Positions 26,400 to 34,469 of a stretch of DNA of 64,000 nucleotides are shown piece after piece. The first letter of the stretch is position 1, and each line of letters opens with the position of its first letter. Source of the DNA: Cyanobacteria bacterium SIG26 (GTDB lineage: Bacteria > Cyanobacteriota > Vampirovibrionia > Gastranaerophilales > Gastranaerophilaceae); NCBI GenBank assembly GCA_015152555.1, contig SUTS01000001.1, positions 1-64,000 on the forward strand, read 5' to 3'. The notes under the pieces were generated by a model that saw only the letters and a list, made by a program, of their open reading frames with translations, was not told where the DNA came from and did no database searches. The position numbers and the translations under genes were made by a program.

Positions 26400-26578
26400 A
26401 TTTTACTCCTCAATATATTTAAACTAGCGTTGATAAATATAATGATATCATTATTTTACATATTTATCGACAATGTTGATTTTTACTTAAAGGCAAAAAT
26501 GCTAAATTACAATTAACCACAAGAGAACGATTCCCAAAAAACTCCTCTTTGTTTGAGCTTGTAGGGCAGAATTGGTAG

Positions 26579-26596
26579 GGTGCAATTTATTGCACC
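26579..26596. repeat. Small hairpin GGTGCAA/TTGCACC
   Basis: GGTGCAA (26579-26585) and TTGCACC (26590-26596) form a perfect 7-bp hairpin with a four-base loop, preceded by TAGG. The 350-base gap 26,400-26,751 holds this and the repeat after it, and nothing else I can identify. Confidence 0.6.
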
Positions 26597-26607
26597 AAAT
26601 AAAATAG

Positions 26608-26734
26608 AACAAATAAAGAGTCCCTTGTGTACTCTTTTTTAATGTCGAAATTTTCTTGTCATTCCGTACTTGATACGGAATCTATCAGTGTTTATTTGTA
26701 GTATTTTGTTGGGTTTCACCCAACCTACAATTCT
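26608..26734. repeat. 125-base repeat, copy 2
   Basis: A near-identical direct repeat of 25,169-25,293, about 1.44 kb away, differing by only a few substitutions and a one-base shift at the start. It contains the same three hairpins. Copies 1 and 2 bracket the genes at 25,321-26,399. The first hairpin may serve as a terminator. Confidence 0.85.
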
Positions 26735-26751
26735 ACAATTCTACAAGTCTT

Positions 26752-27534
26752 TTAAGGTTTAATTGCTTTTGCAATTTTAATGTCTGAATAATCAAGCATT
26801 AACGTAGCGTTTTTTTCTTCTTCTAAAGTTTTTGCTGATTTAAATATGTTCTTAATTCTTGTTAGAATACCAAGTTTTTGTGGTTTTTTGCCCTCAATAA
26901 TTGCAAATCTAAGGCCAGCTGTTTTAGGATATTTATAAAGCCAACCCTCTCTAGGTTCAAATATTAAATGTCTATCGTTTTTAGATAAGCGAGGAGTAAC
27001 CCTATTAGTTCTAATATTATACGTTATGAGTTTTTTCCTTACTTCACCTGTTTTAGGATATAAAGAATCAAAAGCTTTATCAAAAATCATTTTTTCAGCT
27101 TTCAAAGATTCAGGAGTTTTGAGCTCATCCAACATTTTTGTTGAACCAACAAGGCGTTGTTTATTCAAATGCATTTCTAGAAGCTTAATTTGTTTGTGAG
27201 TAAGTTCTTCAAAATCTTTTGTAAGTGAATTAAGCGGACGAATTATTGATTCTGCCAACATCTCTTGCAATATGCCTTTAGCCTGCAAATCAGATACTTT
27301 TACAGGTTTAATTGAAGGCGTGAAATTGTCATATTCATGGAATAAATCACATTGAGTTCTTTTACAAACTTTTGCATTCTCTATAACTTCATTTTGGAAT
27401 AAGATTCTTGCCATAGTAGGATTTTTAGAACCTTCTGAATAAAAAGTTTTAAGACTTTCTTCGTAAATCTTATCATTTTTTAAAAAATTCCCTATCGCAC
27501 TTTTTGCACTATTAACTACTAAATCGCACTTCAT
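26752..27534 (-). CDS. Hypothetical 260-residue protein
   Basis: This soluble, Lys-rich protein is not recognised. Its centre is helical, and the C-terminal third has LITYNIRTNRVTPRLSKNDR and FEPREGWLYKYPKTAGLRF. The frame opens at 27,600, but AGGAG lies nine bases before the ATG at 27,534 (MKCDLVVNSAK), which I chose. It ends 18 bases before repeat copy 2. Proteins with this feel occur often in this lineage, but I cannot name the family. Confidence 0.6.
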   Translation of the reverse strand: MKCDLVVNSAKSAIGNFLKNDKIYEESLKTFYSEGSKNPTMARILFQNEVIENAKVCKRTQCDLFHEYDNFTPSIKPVKVSDLQAKGILQEMLAESIIRPLNSLTKDFEELTHKQIKLLEMHLNKQRLVGSTKMLDELKTPESLKAEKMIFDKAFDSLYPKTGEVRKKLITYNIRTNRVTPRLSKNDRHLIFEPREGWLYKYPKTAGLRFAIIEGKKPQKLGILTRIKNIFKSAKTLEEEKNATLMLDYSDIKIAKAIKP

Positions 27535-27634
27535 GTAAATTCTCCTAACACACGAGTCTAGTATAGCATAAAATTCATTTATATATTCAACTAACTTCAT
27601 AATGGGATTTCATTGTTGATTCTTATGTTTTTGA

Positions 27635-28240
27635 ATGCTACAATTTTTTAGAATTATGCAAAACCAATTAGATAAAGTAAAAGAAAAATGTTTGTTATGT
27701 GAGAAATGTTCTTTGTGCAAAACAAGAACAAATATCGTCTTTGACGACGGTTTTGCGAATTCTAAACTAATGTTGATAGGCGAAGCTCCAGGGTTTTATG
27801 AAGATCAGCAAGGAAAACCTTTTGTAGGAAAGGCCGGACAACTATTAGATAAAATTTTTGCTTCAGTCGGACTTACACGAAATGAGCACGTTTATATTTG
27901 TAATACATTAAAATGTCGTCCGCCAGAAAATCGCAACCCTTTGCCGGAAGAAAAAGAAGCTTGTTGGGAATATTTAAAAGCTCAAATAGATATTATAAAA
28001 CCTAAGATTATTTTGTTATGTGGGAATGTTGCGGTGCAATCAATTTTACCTAATATCGGAGGGATTACGAAAATACGAGGTAAATGGTATCAAGGCGGAG
28101 ACGTTGTTCACGGTGCAAAATTAATGCCAATTTTTCATCCATCATACCTATTAAGAAATGATTCTCGAGAAAAAGGCAGCCCCAAATGGCTGATGTGGCA
28201 AGATATTCAAGAGATAAAACGAGAATACGATAAGCTGTGA
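27635..28240 (+). CDS. Family 4 uracil-DNA glycosylase, Fe-S type
   Basis: This enzyme removes uracil from DNA at the start of base excision repair. The 201-residue product carries the family 4 motifs GEAPG.YED..GKPFVGKAGQ (residues 49-69), NTLKCRPPENRNP (90-102) and HPSYLLR near 168. Four Cys at positions 25, 28, 94 and 110 match the 4Fe-4S ligand pattern. It is often misnamed as a DNA polymerase domain because of phage fusions. Start choice between ATG 27,635 and ATG 27,656 is open, since neither has a clear ribosome binding site. Confidence 0.92.
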   Translation: MLQFFRIMQNQLDKVKEKCLLCEKCSLCKTRTNIVFDDGFANSKLMLIGEAPGFYEDQQGKPFVGKAGQLLDKIFASVGLTRNEHVYICNTLKCRPPENRNPLPEEKEACWEYLKAQIDIIKPKIILLCGNVAVQSILPNIGGITKIRGKWYQGGDVVHGAKLMPIFHPSYLLRNDSREKGSPKWLMWQDIQEIKREYDKL

Positions 28241-28312
28241 GTTTATATTTTTAAAAGGCAATACCGAAGTAACGTAACACCTTATTGTGGTGAATAATCT
28301 TTATATTCAAAA

Positions 28313-29035
28313 TTAATCAGGGTTAGAATAATAGTAAATAATTTTAGTAAAATCTTTATCGACACCTATGCCATAATTTTTGCCAAATCGCTCTAATTTT
28401 CCATCTATAACATAAAAAGTAACATCTTTAAATTCATTATACGCATCTTCTAACATTGTGCTAAAAACATATTCATGAGGGCCCGAGCTGTACTTAAATT
28501 TATATTTTCCTAATTCTTTACGTATATATTCTTCATCTATATCAAATTTTAGCGCAAATCCATCGCTTCCAAACCAATAATTAATATCAGCTTCCATTTT
28601 TATATTTGTAGCTTCCGCAGGAATCTTTTTCGGGAAATGAGCAACTCTTTCTTCTAAAAATAATTTTAAGACTTTTTCATAATATTTTGGCTTGTCATAC
28701 ATATAGCTTTCATTATGTAAGTATAAAAATGACAATACGAGAATTCCAATTAACATTTGAAAAATTACAATTATAAAAGAGTTTAATACAAATGTAATAA
28801 ATTTTGTTATTTTAGGAATATATTTATGTGTATATGAGGCTAATAAAGATATAGCTAATACAATAAAAAATGGGATAAAAAATATCCAACCTGTAAATTT
28901 GTTTTTTAAGAAAAAAGTAAATAAACAATAAAAGAAAGGAAGTATTGCTAAAATAAATGACAAAATAATTGTCCAATAAAGATACTTGTGTTCTTTTTTA
29001 AAAATTATGACAAAATCTTTTATTTTTCCATTCAT
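28313..29035 (-). CDS. Membrane protein of unknown function, paralog of 25321-26034
   Basis: The 240-residue product has three hydrophobic segments in the first 110 residues, then a soluble domain with FPKKIPAEATNIKMEA, LKFDIDEEYIRKELGK and YGIGVDKDFTKIIYYYS, matching the paralog 3 kb to the left. The frame opens at a TTG at 29,050; I chose the ATG at 29,035, with GAAAGG about seven bases upstream. The soluble domain lies after the last membrane segment; which side of the membrane it faces was not predicted. Function unknown. Confidence 0.7.
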   Translation of the reverse strand: MNGKIKDFVIIFKKEHKYLYWTIILSFILAILPFFYCLFTFFLKNKFTGWIFFIPFFIVLAISLLASYTHKYIPKITKFITFVLNSFIIVIFQMLIGILVLSFLYLHNESYMYDKPKYYEKVLKLFLEERVAHFPKKIPAEATNIKMEADINYWFGSDGFALKFDIDEEYIRKELGKYKFKYSSGPHEYVFSTMLEDAYNEFKDVTFYVIDGKLERFGKNYGIGVDKDFTKIIYYYSNPD

Positions 29036-29159
29036 ACAAAAACCTTTCAAAGTAATTATAATTATTTTTCTATCTTAACGCAAACCATATTTTCAGGATT
29101 TCTTCTAATACTTCTTTAGAATAATGCATAGATGCTGAAAGTACGCAACTTTCAAGTTT

Positions 29160-29185
29160 TGTAGGGTGTTTTTATACACACCCTT
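29160..29185. repeat. Small hairpin GGGTGT/ACACCC
   Basis: GGGTGT (29164-29169) pairs with ACACCC (29178-29183), preceded by GTA, similar in plan to the GTAGGGTGCAA hairpin at 26,575. It is part of the 730-base repeat-rich gap 29,036-29,767. Confidence 0.5.
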
Positions 29186-29239
29186 TGAATGCATAAAATT
29201 CCCAAAAGTGACTTTTTACGGACTTGGGGGTAAATATAG

Positions 29240-29465
29240 GAATAGCGTAGATTTCCTCCCCGGATGAACTCTGCCGATTTCTCCCCTCCCTGGACGGACT
29301 CTACCGAAGCAAAACAATTAAGTATTGTTTTGCTGAGAGGTATGGGTTAGGGTGGGGTGATGTAAATACTCCCTGCCCCGGATGGGGAAGGGGCGGGGAA
29401 GCGGTGACACGATTTCTTCCATTCCCTGGATGGGGAAGGTGCCGAAGGCGGATGGGGTGATATGG
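29240..29465. repeat. GC-rich dispersed repeat cluster, third location
   Basis: It holds CCCTCCCTGGACGGACTC, the 11-bp hairpin AGCAAAACAAT/ATTGTTTTGCT, GGGTTAGGGTGGGGTGATGT, CCCCGGATGGGGAAGGGG and CCCTGGATGGGGAAGG. The order is the reverse complement of the 4155-4310 copy for the hairpin part. It sits at the left edge of the accessory region. Apparent reading frames here are translated repeat. Confidence 0.8.
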
Positions 29466-29522
29466 AAGCCAGAGAGTAACAAAAGTCACTTTTGGAGTAG
29501 TTTAAAATCGCAAACTTCAACC

Positions 29523-29605
29523 TTAAAATGTCATTCTGAGCTTGACTCAGAATCTATCAATTATAATTATAGATTTTTGTTGGGTTTCACCCAACCTACA
29601 GGCTT
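29523..29605. repeat. Diverged copy of the second half of the 125-base repeat
   Basis: GTCATTCTGAGCTTGACTCA, then GAATCTATCA, then TTGTTGGGTTTCACCCAACC follow in the same order as in 25,217-25,290. The internal hairpin differs in sequence (TTCTGAGCTTGACTCAGAA) but keeps pairing, which suggests selection for structure. Confidence 0.7.
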
Positions 29606-29707
29606 CCGACCAAAACGGACAAAAAAATACACTTGACCTGTTCGCTATAAATAACCTTTAACAACGATATCAAGTTAACTTTGAGCTGAGATTTTCAGTG
29701 AAGAGGC

Positions 29708-29759
29708 TTGACTTTTTGCAAAGTATCGACTATTATAAAATAGCAATGCATAATAGTCG
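29708..29759 (+). promoter_or_regulatory. Strong promoter overlapped by a 10-bp perfect inverted repeat
   Basis: TTGACT (29708-29713), a 17-base spacer and TATTAT (29731-29736) form a near-consensus promoter. CGACTATTAT (29727-29736) and ATAATAGTCG (29750-29759) are perfect inverted repeats covering the -10 and the start region. Because the left arm lies upstream of the start point, the palindrome would act as DNA, as an operator, rather than as an mRNA hairpin. Confidence 0.65.
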
Positions 29760-29767
29760 GAGTTTTT

Positions 29768-30973
29768 ATGTATAAAGAACGGACATTAGAAAAACAAGTT
29801 ATTGAATTAAGCAGTCAATTTAAGGTTTTACTTATCACCGGAGCTAGACAAGTTGGTAAAAGTACATTATTAAAGCACTGCGATAAAAGCCGAGATTATG
29901 TAACTTTAGATGATTATAAAGCTAGAGAACTAGCAATAAATGAGCCTGAATTGTTCTTGCAAAGATATAAAGCCCCAATTATCATTGATGAAATTCAATA
30001 TGCACCAAATTTGCTTTCGTATATTAAAATTGCGGTTGATAATAGCGATAAAAAAGGACAATATTGGCTTACAGGCTCACAACAATTTCATATGATGAAA
30101 AATGTTACCGAATCTTTAGCAGGCAGAGTTGCTGTTTTAGATTTAAAAGGATTTTCGTTAAAAGAGATAGAAAATGAAGAGCAAATTCCATTTATTCCAA
30201 CAAATGATTTCATTGAAAAAATGAGAAAAAGCTCTACGCAACAAGATTTAACAAGCATTTATGAGCTTATTTGGAAAGGCTCTTATCCAGATATAAATGT
30301 TAATAATTCCAATTGGGAAACTTTTTATAGCTCATATCTTCAAACTTATATTGAGAGAGATATTAAAGATTTAAATGCAGTAAAAAATGAGATGGACTTT
30401 TTGAAATTTTTAAGAATTTTAGCCTCAAGAACAGGACAAATGCTTAATTATACTGACATAGCAAACGAAGTTGGTATAGCAGTAAATACTATAAAATCTT
30501 GGGTTTCAATTTTAGCTTCATCGAATATTGTTTATCTTTTGCAACCTTATTTTTCTAATTTAAATAAAAGAATTGTTAAAGCTCCAAAAATTTATTTTTT
30601 AGACACAGGATTGTGTTCTTATTTAACAAACTGGGAAACTCCAAAAACACTAGAAAGTGGCGCAATGAGCGGTGCTATGTTTGAAACATTTGTTGTTGCG
30701 GAAATTATAAAAAGCTATGTACATAATGCTAAAACTCCAAATATATACTATTATCGAGATAAAGACAAAAAAGAAATTGATGTAATAATAGAAAAAAATG
30801 ATAAATTATACCCTATTGAAATAAAAAAATCTGCAAATCCGGATAAAAGTATGCTTAAACATTTTTCTGTTATTCCTGAAGAGAAAAGAGGAGAAGGTGC
30901 TGTAATTTGTCTTTGTAATGAAGATTTTCCAATAACAGGAAATGTAAACGCAATACCTATTGGGTATGTGTAA
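29768..30973 (+). CDS. AAA-type ATPase with DUF4143 C-terminal domain
   Basis: The 401-residue product has Walker A GARQVGKST (residues 25-33), Walker B PIIIDEIQYAP near 75 and sensor-like TGSQQF near 98. In the C-terminal half is a DUF4143 region ending in YYRDKDKKEIDVIIEK and LYPIEIKKSANPDKSML, which resembles a PD-(D/E)xK nuclease core (Asp, then Glu-x-Lys). Proteins of this family are common in gut bacteria and mobile regions; their role is not established. GGAG lies upstream of the ATG. It has its own promoter with an operator-like palindrome, suggesting autoregulation or control by an unlinked repressor. Confidence 0.88.
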   Translation: MYKERTLEKQVIELSSQFKVLLITGARQVGKSTLLKHCDKSRDYVTLDDYKARELAINEPELFLQRYKAPIIIDEIQYAPNLLSYIKIAVDNSDKKGQYWLTGSQQFHMMKNVTESLAGRVAVLDLKGFSLKEIENEEQIPFIPTNDFIEKMRKSSTQQDLTSIYELIWKGSYPDINVNNSNWETFYSSYLQTYIERDIKDLNAVKNEMDFLKFLRILASRTGQMLNYTDIANEVGIAVNTIKSWVSILASSNIVYLLQPYFSNLNKRIVKAPKIYFLDTGLCSYLTNWETPKTLESGAMSGAMFETFVVAEIIKSYVHNAKTPNIYYYRDKDKKEIDVIIEKNDKLYPIEIKKSANPDKSMLKHFSVIPEEKRGEGAVICLCNEDFPITGNVNAIPIGYV

Positions 30974-31099
30974 AAAGGTTATATTAGAATTGCGAACCTC
31001 TTTATTCTTATATATTTCCCAAAAAAATCTTTTAATTTTATCTGAATAACTATTATTCAGTAGCTCTGCTGAATTTTTCCCGAATATTTCAATATTAAA

Positions 31100-32647
31100 T
31101 TAATTTTCTTTTTTACCTAGAATACCTTCTATATCTTTTTCGGGGGTAGTTATAGGTTTTATTTTGAACTTTTCAACCAGTATATCTAATACATTAGGAG
31201 ACACAAAAGCTGGTAAAGTCGGACCAAGTTTGATATTTTCAATACCTAAATAAAGCAATGTTAATAATATACAAACAGCTTTTTGCTCATACCAAGATAG
31301 CACTAAGGACAATGGTAAATCATTTACAGAACAACTAAAGGCCTTTGCTAATTCAACAGCTACTTTTATGGCTGAATAAGCGTCATTGCATTGTCCCATA
31401 TCTATTAAGCGTGGAATTCCATTAATTTCGCCTAAATCTAAATCATTAAATCTATATTTCCCACAAGCAAGGGTCAAAACAAGAGTATCCTTTGGAGTTT
31501 GTTTGACAAAATCTGTGTAATAGTTTCTGCCAGTTTTTGCTCCATCACAACCACCAACAAGGAAAATGTGTTTAACGCCTTCTTTTTTAATTGCTTCTAT
31601 AATTTTATCAGCAATAGATAAGACCGCATTATGACCAAAACCTGTTGTGAGCAAATGCCCACCATTTATTCCTGTAAAATACTGAGCTTCGTTATATCCT
31701 TTTAGTTCTAATGCCTTATCAATAACAGGTGTAAAATCTTTATTTTCATCAATATGTTTAACATTAGGATACCGAACGACAGATGTTGTGAAAACTCTAT
31801 CAGCATAGCTTTCTTTCGGTGGCATAATGCAATTTGTTGTAAATAAAATTGGTGCAGGTAAATAATCAAATTCATTTTGTTGGTTTTGCCAAGCTGTACC
31901 AAAATTTTCTTTTAGATGTGGATATTTTTTTAATTCAGGATATGCGTGAGCTGGTAGCATTTCGCCATGGGTGTAAATATTTATACCTTTATCTTTAGTC
32001 TGTTCAAGAAGTAGCGCTAAATCGTATAAATCGTGACCAGTTACAACAATAAAAGGTCCAGCTTCAATCTTGCTTGTTACTTTTGTCGGGATTGGATTTC
32101 CGTAGGTTTCGGTATTTGCTTTATCTAAAAGCTCCATACATTTTAAGTTTATTTCGCCAGTTTTAAGAACAAGAGTTAAAAGTTCGTCTATTGATAAGTC
32201 TTTTGAGATATCTTGCAATGCTTCAAAAAAGAATTTATCAACAGCTTCATCTTTATATCCTAAAACATTTGCGTGATATGCATAAGCGGCTACGCCTTTT
32301 AAGCCAAAAAGAATTAAGGATTTTAGACTTCTTATATCTTCATTACATTCCCAAATGGATTTTATATCAAAACTATTACAACAACGTATTTTTTGAGATA
32401 TTCTCTCTGAAAGATTTTTTAAGGAATTATTATCAAAATTGACATTTGTAATAGTAGCAAAAAGAGTTTCAATAATTAAACTAATATTTTCTTCAGAATA
32501 TTCTACACAATTAGCAAATTCTATTATTTTGCTTGTAAGCTCATCTTGAAGATTAGCTGTTTCTGCTGATTTACCACAAACACCAGTAACTGTACAACCC
32601 TTACTATTGGCAGTCTGCTCGCATTGATAACAAAACATTTTATCCAT
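31100..32647 (-). CDS. hcp: Hydroxylamine reductase (hybrid cluster protein)
   Basis: Hcp carries a 4Fe-4S cluster and a hybrid Fe-S-O cluster and works in nitric oxide or hydroxylamine stress. The 515-residue length fits. The N-terminal Cys are at positions 6, 9, 18 and 24 (spacing 2, 8, 5), the pattern of strict anaerobes rather than the longer spacing of enteric types. Hybrid-cluster residues lie in TGHDLYDL (about 206), NCIMPP (about 272), GGCDGAK (about 366) and LACGKYRF (about 393). No hcr reductase gene is adjacent. Confidence 0.95.
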   Translation of the reverse strand: MDKMFCYQCEQTANSKGCTVTGVCGKSAETANLQDELTSKIIEFANCVEYSEENISLIIETLFATITNVNFDNNSLKNLSERISQKIRCCNSFDIKSIWECNEDIRSLKSLILFGLKGVAAYAYHANVLGYKDEAVDKFFFEALQDISKDLSIDELLTLVLKTGEINLKCMELLDKANTETYGNPIPTKVTSKIEAGPFIVVTGHDLYDLALLLEQTKDKGINIYTHGEMLPAHAYPELKKYPHLKENFGTAWQNQQNEFDYLPAPILFTTNCIMPPKESYADRVFTTSVVRYPNVKHIDENKDFTPVIDKALELKGYNEAQYFTGINGGHLLTTGFGHNAVLSIADKIIEAIKKEGVKHIFLVGGCDGAKTGRNYYTDFVKQTPKDTLVLTLACGKYRFNDLDLGEINGIPRLIDMGQCNDAYSAIKVAVELAKAFSCSVNDLPLSLVLSWYEQKAVCILLTLLYLGIENIKLGPTLPAFVSPNVLDILVEKFKIKPITTPEKDIEGILGKKEN

Positions 32648-32764
32648 AAAAATTCAACCTTATATTTTAACATTCATTTATTTAAATTTATACTCAAAAT
32701 GAAATATTTTAAAATTAAACAGGTAAATAATTTAATTTGATTATATAGCTTGATGCTCTTTTTC

Positions 32765-32876
32765 TAAAAAAGCATTTCCGGAATGACGTAGCGCCTTATT
32801 CTGAGAAAAAAGCATTTCTGGAATGACGTGGCGCCTTATTCTAAAAAAAAGCATTTCTGGAATGTTATGTTGCCTT
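32765..32876. repeat. Three tandem copies of a ~39-base unit
   Basis: The unit contains AAAAAAGCATTTCTGGAATG followed by ACGTGGCGCCTTATTCT. Copies begin near 32,765, 32,803 and 32,842; the third degenerates after GGAATG. Spacers are absent, so this is not a CRISPR array. The gap 32,648-32,934 contains nothing else but the promoter of the next gene. Confidence 0.85.
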
Positions 32877-32922
32877 TTGGGAAATCTTCTATACTTAAAA
32901 AGTATGTTCTATCACTTTTTGT

Positions 32923-32928
32923 TATAAT
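32923..32928 (+). promoter_or_regulatory. -10 box placed for a leaderless transcript
   Basis: TATAAT ends six bases before the ATG at 32,935, so the expected start point is the A of the start codon itself. No ribosome binding site is present and the -35 is not recognisable. Confidence 0.45.
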
Positions 32929-32934
32929 TACAGT

Positions 32935-34401
32935 ATGACAAAATGTTATTACTGTGGCAAAATTATTATAGAAAACCAAACTAAACCAGAACATATTATA
33001 CCTAATGCAGTTGGTGGAAAACTAACTTCTAGAAAAATTTTATGCAATGATTGTAATTGCAAATTATCAGATATAGATCAGAGTCTTACTGATTCAGTAT
33101 ATGTACTAACAAACTTATTTAATCCTAGTCGAGATAATAAAACAAAATCTAACTTGCCTTTAGATTTTGAGATAAATAAACGCAAATTTATAAGAGAATC
33201 AGATGGTAAATACTATTCAACTGATAATATAAACATAGAGAAAACTGGGGACGGGAAATTTTTACTTCACATAAATGCATTATATAGTACTGACAATGGT
33301 GCTAAAGAAAAAATTTTGAAGCCCGTTTTTAAAATAATTGAAGGCTTTGCTAAAAAATACAATTGGGATGAAGCAAAAACTCTGGAAATAAAAGAAAAAA
33401 CAGAGAAACAATTACTAGAAAAAGATGTAACACTTGAAGATTTCCCAGGCTTTATTGCGAAAATAAAGTTAAATCAAGATAAAAAATTGTTTTTAGCAAT
33501 GCTAAAAATTGCAATTGGATATTATACTTGTTTAGGTTGTTCAATAGAATATATAGCTGAATCTATTAAGGTATTAATCGATAGAAATATCGAAGAATCA
33601 GAAAGGCGTTGTTACTATTATTTCCCCAAAAAATTTTATTACAATGACAGTATATATCATACTATTTTTATCAAAGGAGATTCGGCTAATCAAATAATAT
33701 ATTGTTTAATTTCTATATATGGATGCATTAATTGTGTCGTGTTGCTAAATGATAATTATAAAGGTTCTGATTTTGAAGAAAGCTATTGCTATGATTTAAG
33801 AAATCATAAAACTGTACCATTTAATAAATCAATCAATATATCAAAACAAGAGCTTGAACATTCCATAATAGAAACGAATATAGATGACATTATAAATGAC
33901 TTTAAGCAATGTTTTGATTTATTTATGTCATTTCTTGTTCAGCACAAAATTACAATAGAAGAAATTGAGCAAATTATTGATGCATCATATGAAACTATTC
34001 TCAAAAAAGGATTCTTATCCAAAGATGAATATAAAAAGCTTTTAGAAAATGAAATTAGAGAAAGAATGCAAAAAGCCACTAAAATGATGTATTTTTTAGA
34101 TAAACAAAAGGATGAACTAATTAAGATTGCTTTTCTAAAGTATTCTTATCATTATTATTTAGAATCGTTTTGCATTACATCAATCCTATCAAGAATAATA
34201 GCTGAAAATTTAGTACATACAATATTTACAGGGAAAACACTAGAAGAATGCAATAAAACAATTAAACAAAAGTTATTAGAATATAAATCAGATGTACCAG
34301 AAATTACAGAAATGTTATCAATGAATATTGAAACATATTTAAATGAAGCTACAGATTTTGTTGAGACTCAGTATCAACAAATCAAAAAAAATATGGAATA
34401 A
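32935..34401 (+). CDS. HNH-type endonuclease-like protein
   Basis: The N-terminal 45 residues form an HNH_5-type zinc nuclease motif: CYYCGK (4-9), EHIIPNAVGGK (19-29) and LCNDCNCKL (36-44). The two CxxC pairs bind structural zinc, and EHIIP supplies the catalytic His. The remaining 440 residues are mostly helical and not recognised. The start at 32,935 has no ribosome binding site but a TATAAT at leaderless distance. The next gene, a helicase-nuclease, starts 68 bases downstream on the same strand, so the two likely form a functional pair, plausibly antiphage defence. Confidence 0.8.
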   Translation: MTKCYYCGKIIIENQTKPEHIIPNAVGGKLTSRKILCNDCNCKLSDIDQSLTDSVYVLTNLFNPSRDNKTKSNLPLDFEINKRKFIRESDGKYYSTDNINIEKTGDGKFLLHINALYSTDNGAKEKILKPVFKIIEGFAKKYNWDEAKTLEIKEKTEKQLLEKDVTLEDFPGFIAKIKLNQDKKLFLAMLKIAIGYYTCLGCSIEYIAESIKVLIDRNIEESERRCYYYFPKKFYYNDSIYHTIFIKGDSANQIIYCLISIYGCINCVVLLNDNYKGSDFEESYCYDLRNHKTVPFNKSINISKQELEHSIIETNIDDIINDFKQCFDLFMSFLVQHKITIEEIEQIIDASYETILKKGFLSKDEYKKLLENEIRERMQKATKMMYFLDKQKDELIKIAFLKYSYHYYLESFCITSILSRIIAENLVHTIFTGKTLEECNKTIKQKLLEYKSDVPEITEMLSMNIETYLNEATDFVETQYQQIKKNME

Positions 34402-34469
34402 TTTATAAAAAATAATTAAAATGTTTTAAAACACCTCATAAATTTGGTTTGTGCTATTCTAAATATACA

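Noticed and set aside
29301-29636. Two frames (62 and 84 residues) in the repeat cluster
   Set aside because: Both are translations of the GC-rich repeat (LPHPGNGRN-like) and have no coding features.
32765-32876. Tandem repeats as a CRISPR array
   Set aside because: Units are directly adjacent without spacers, and no cas genes are in the window.
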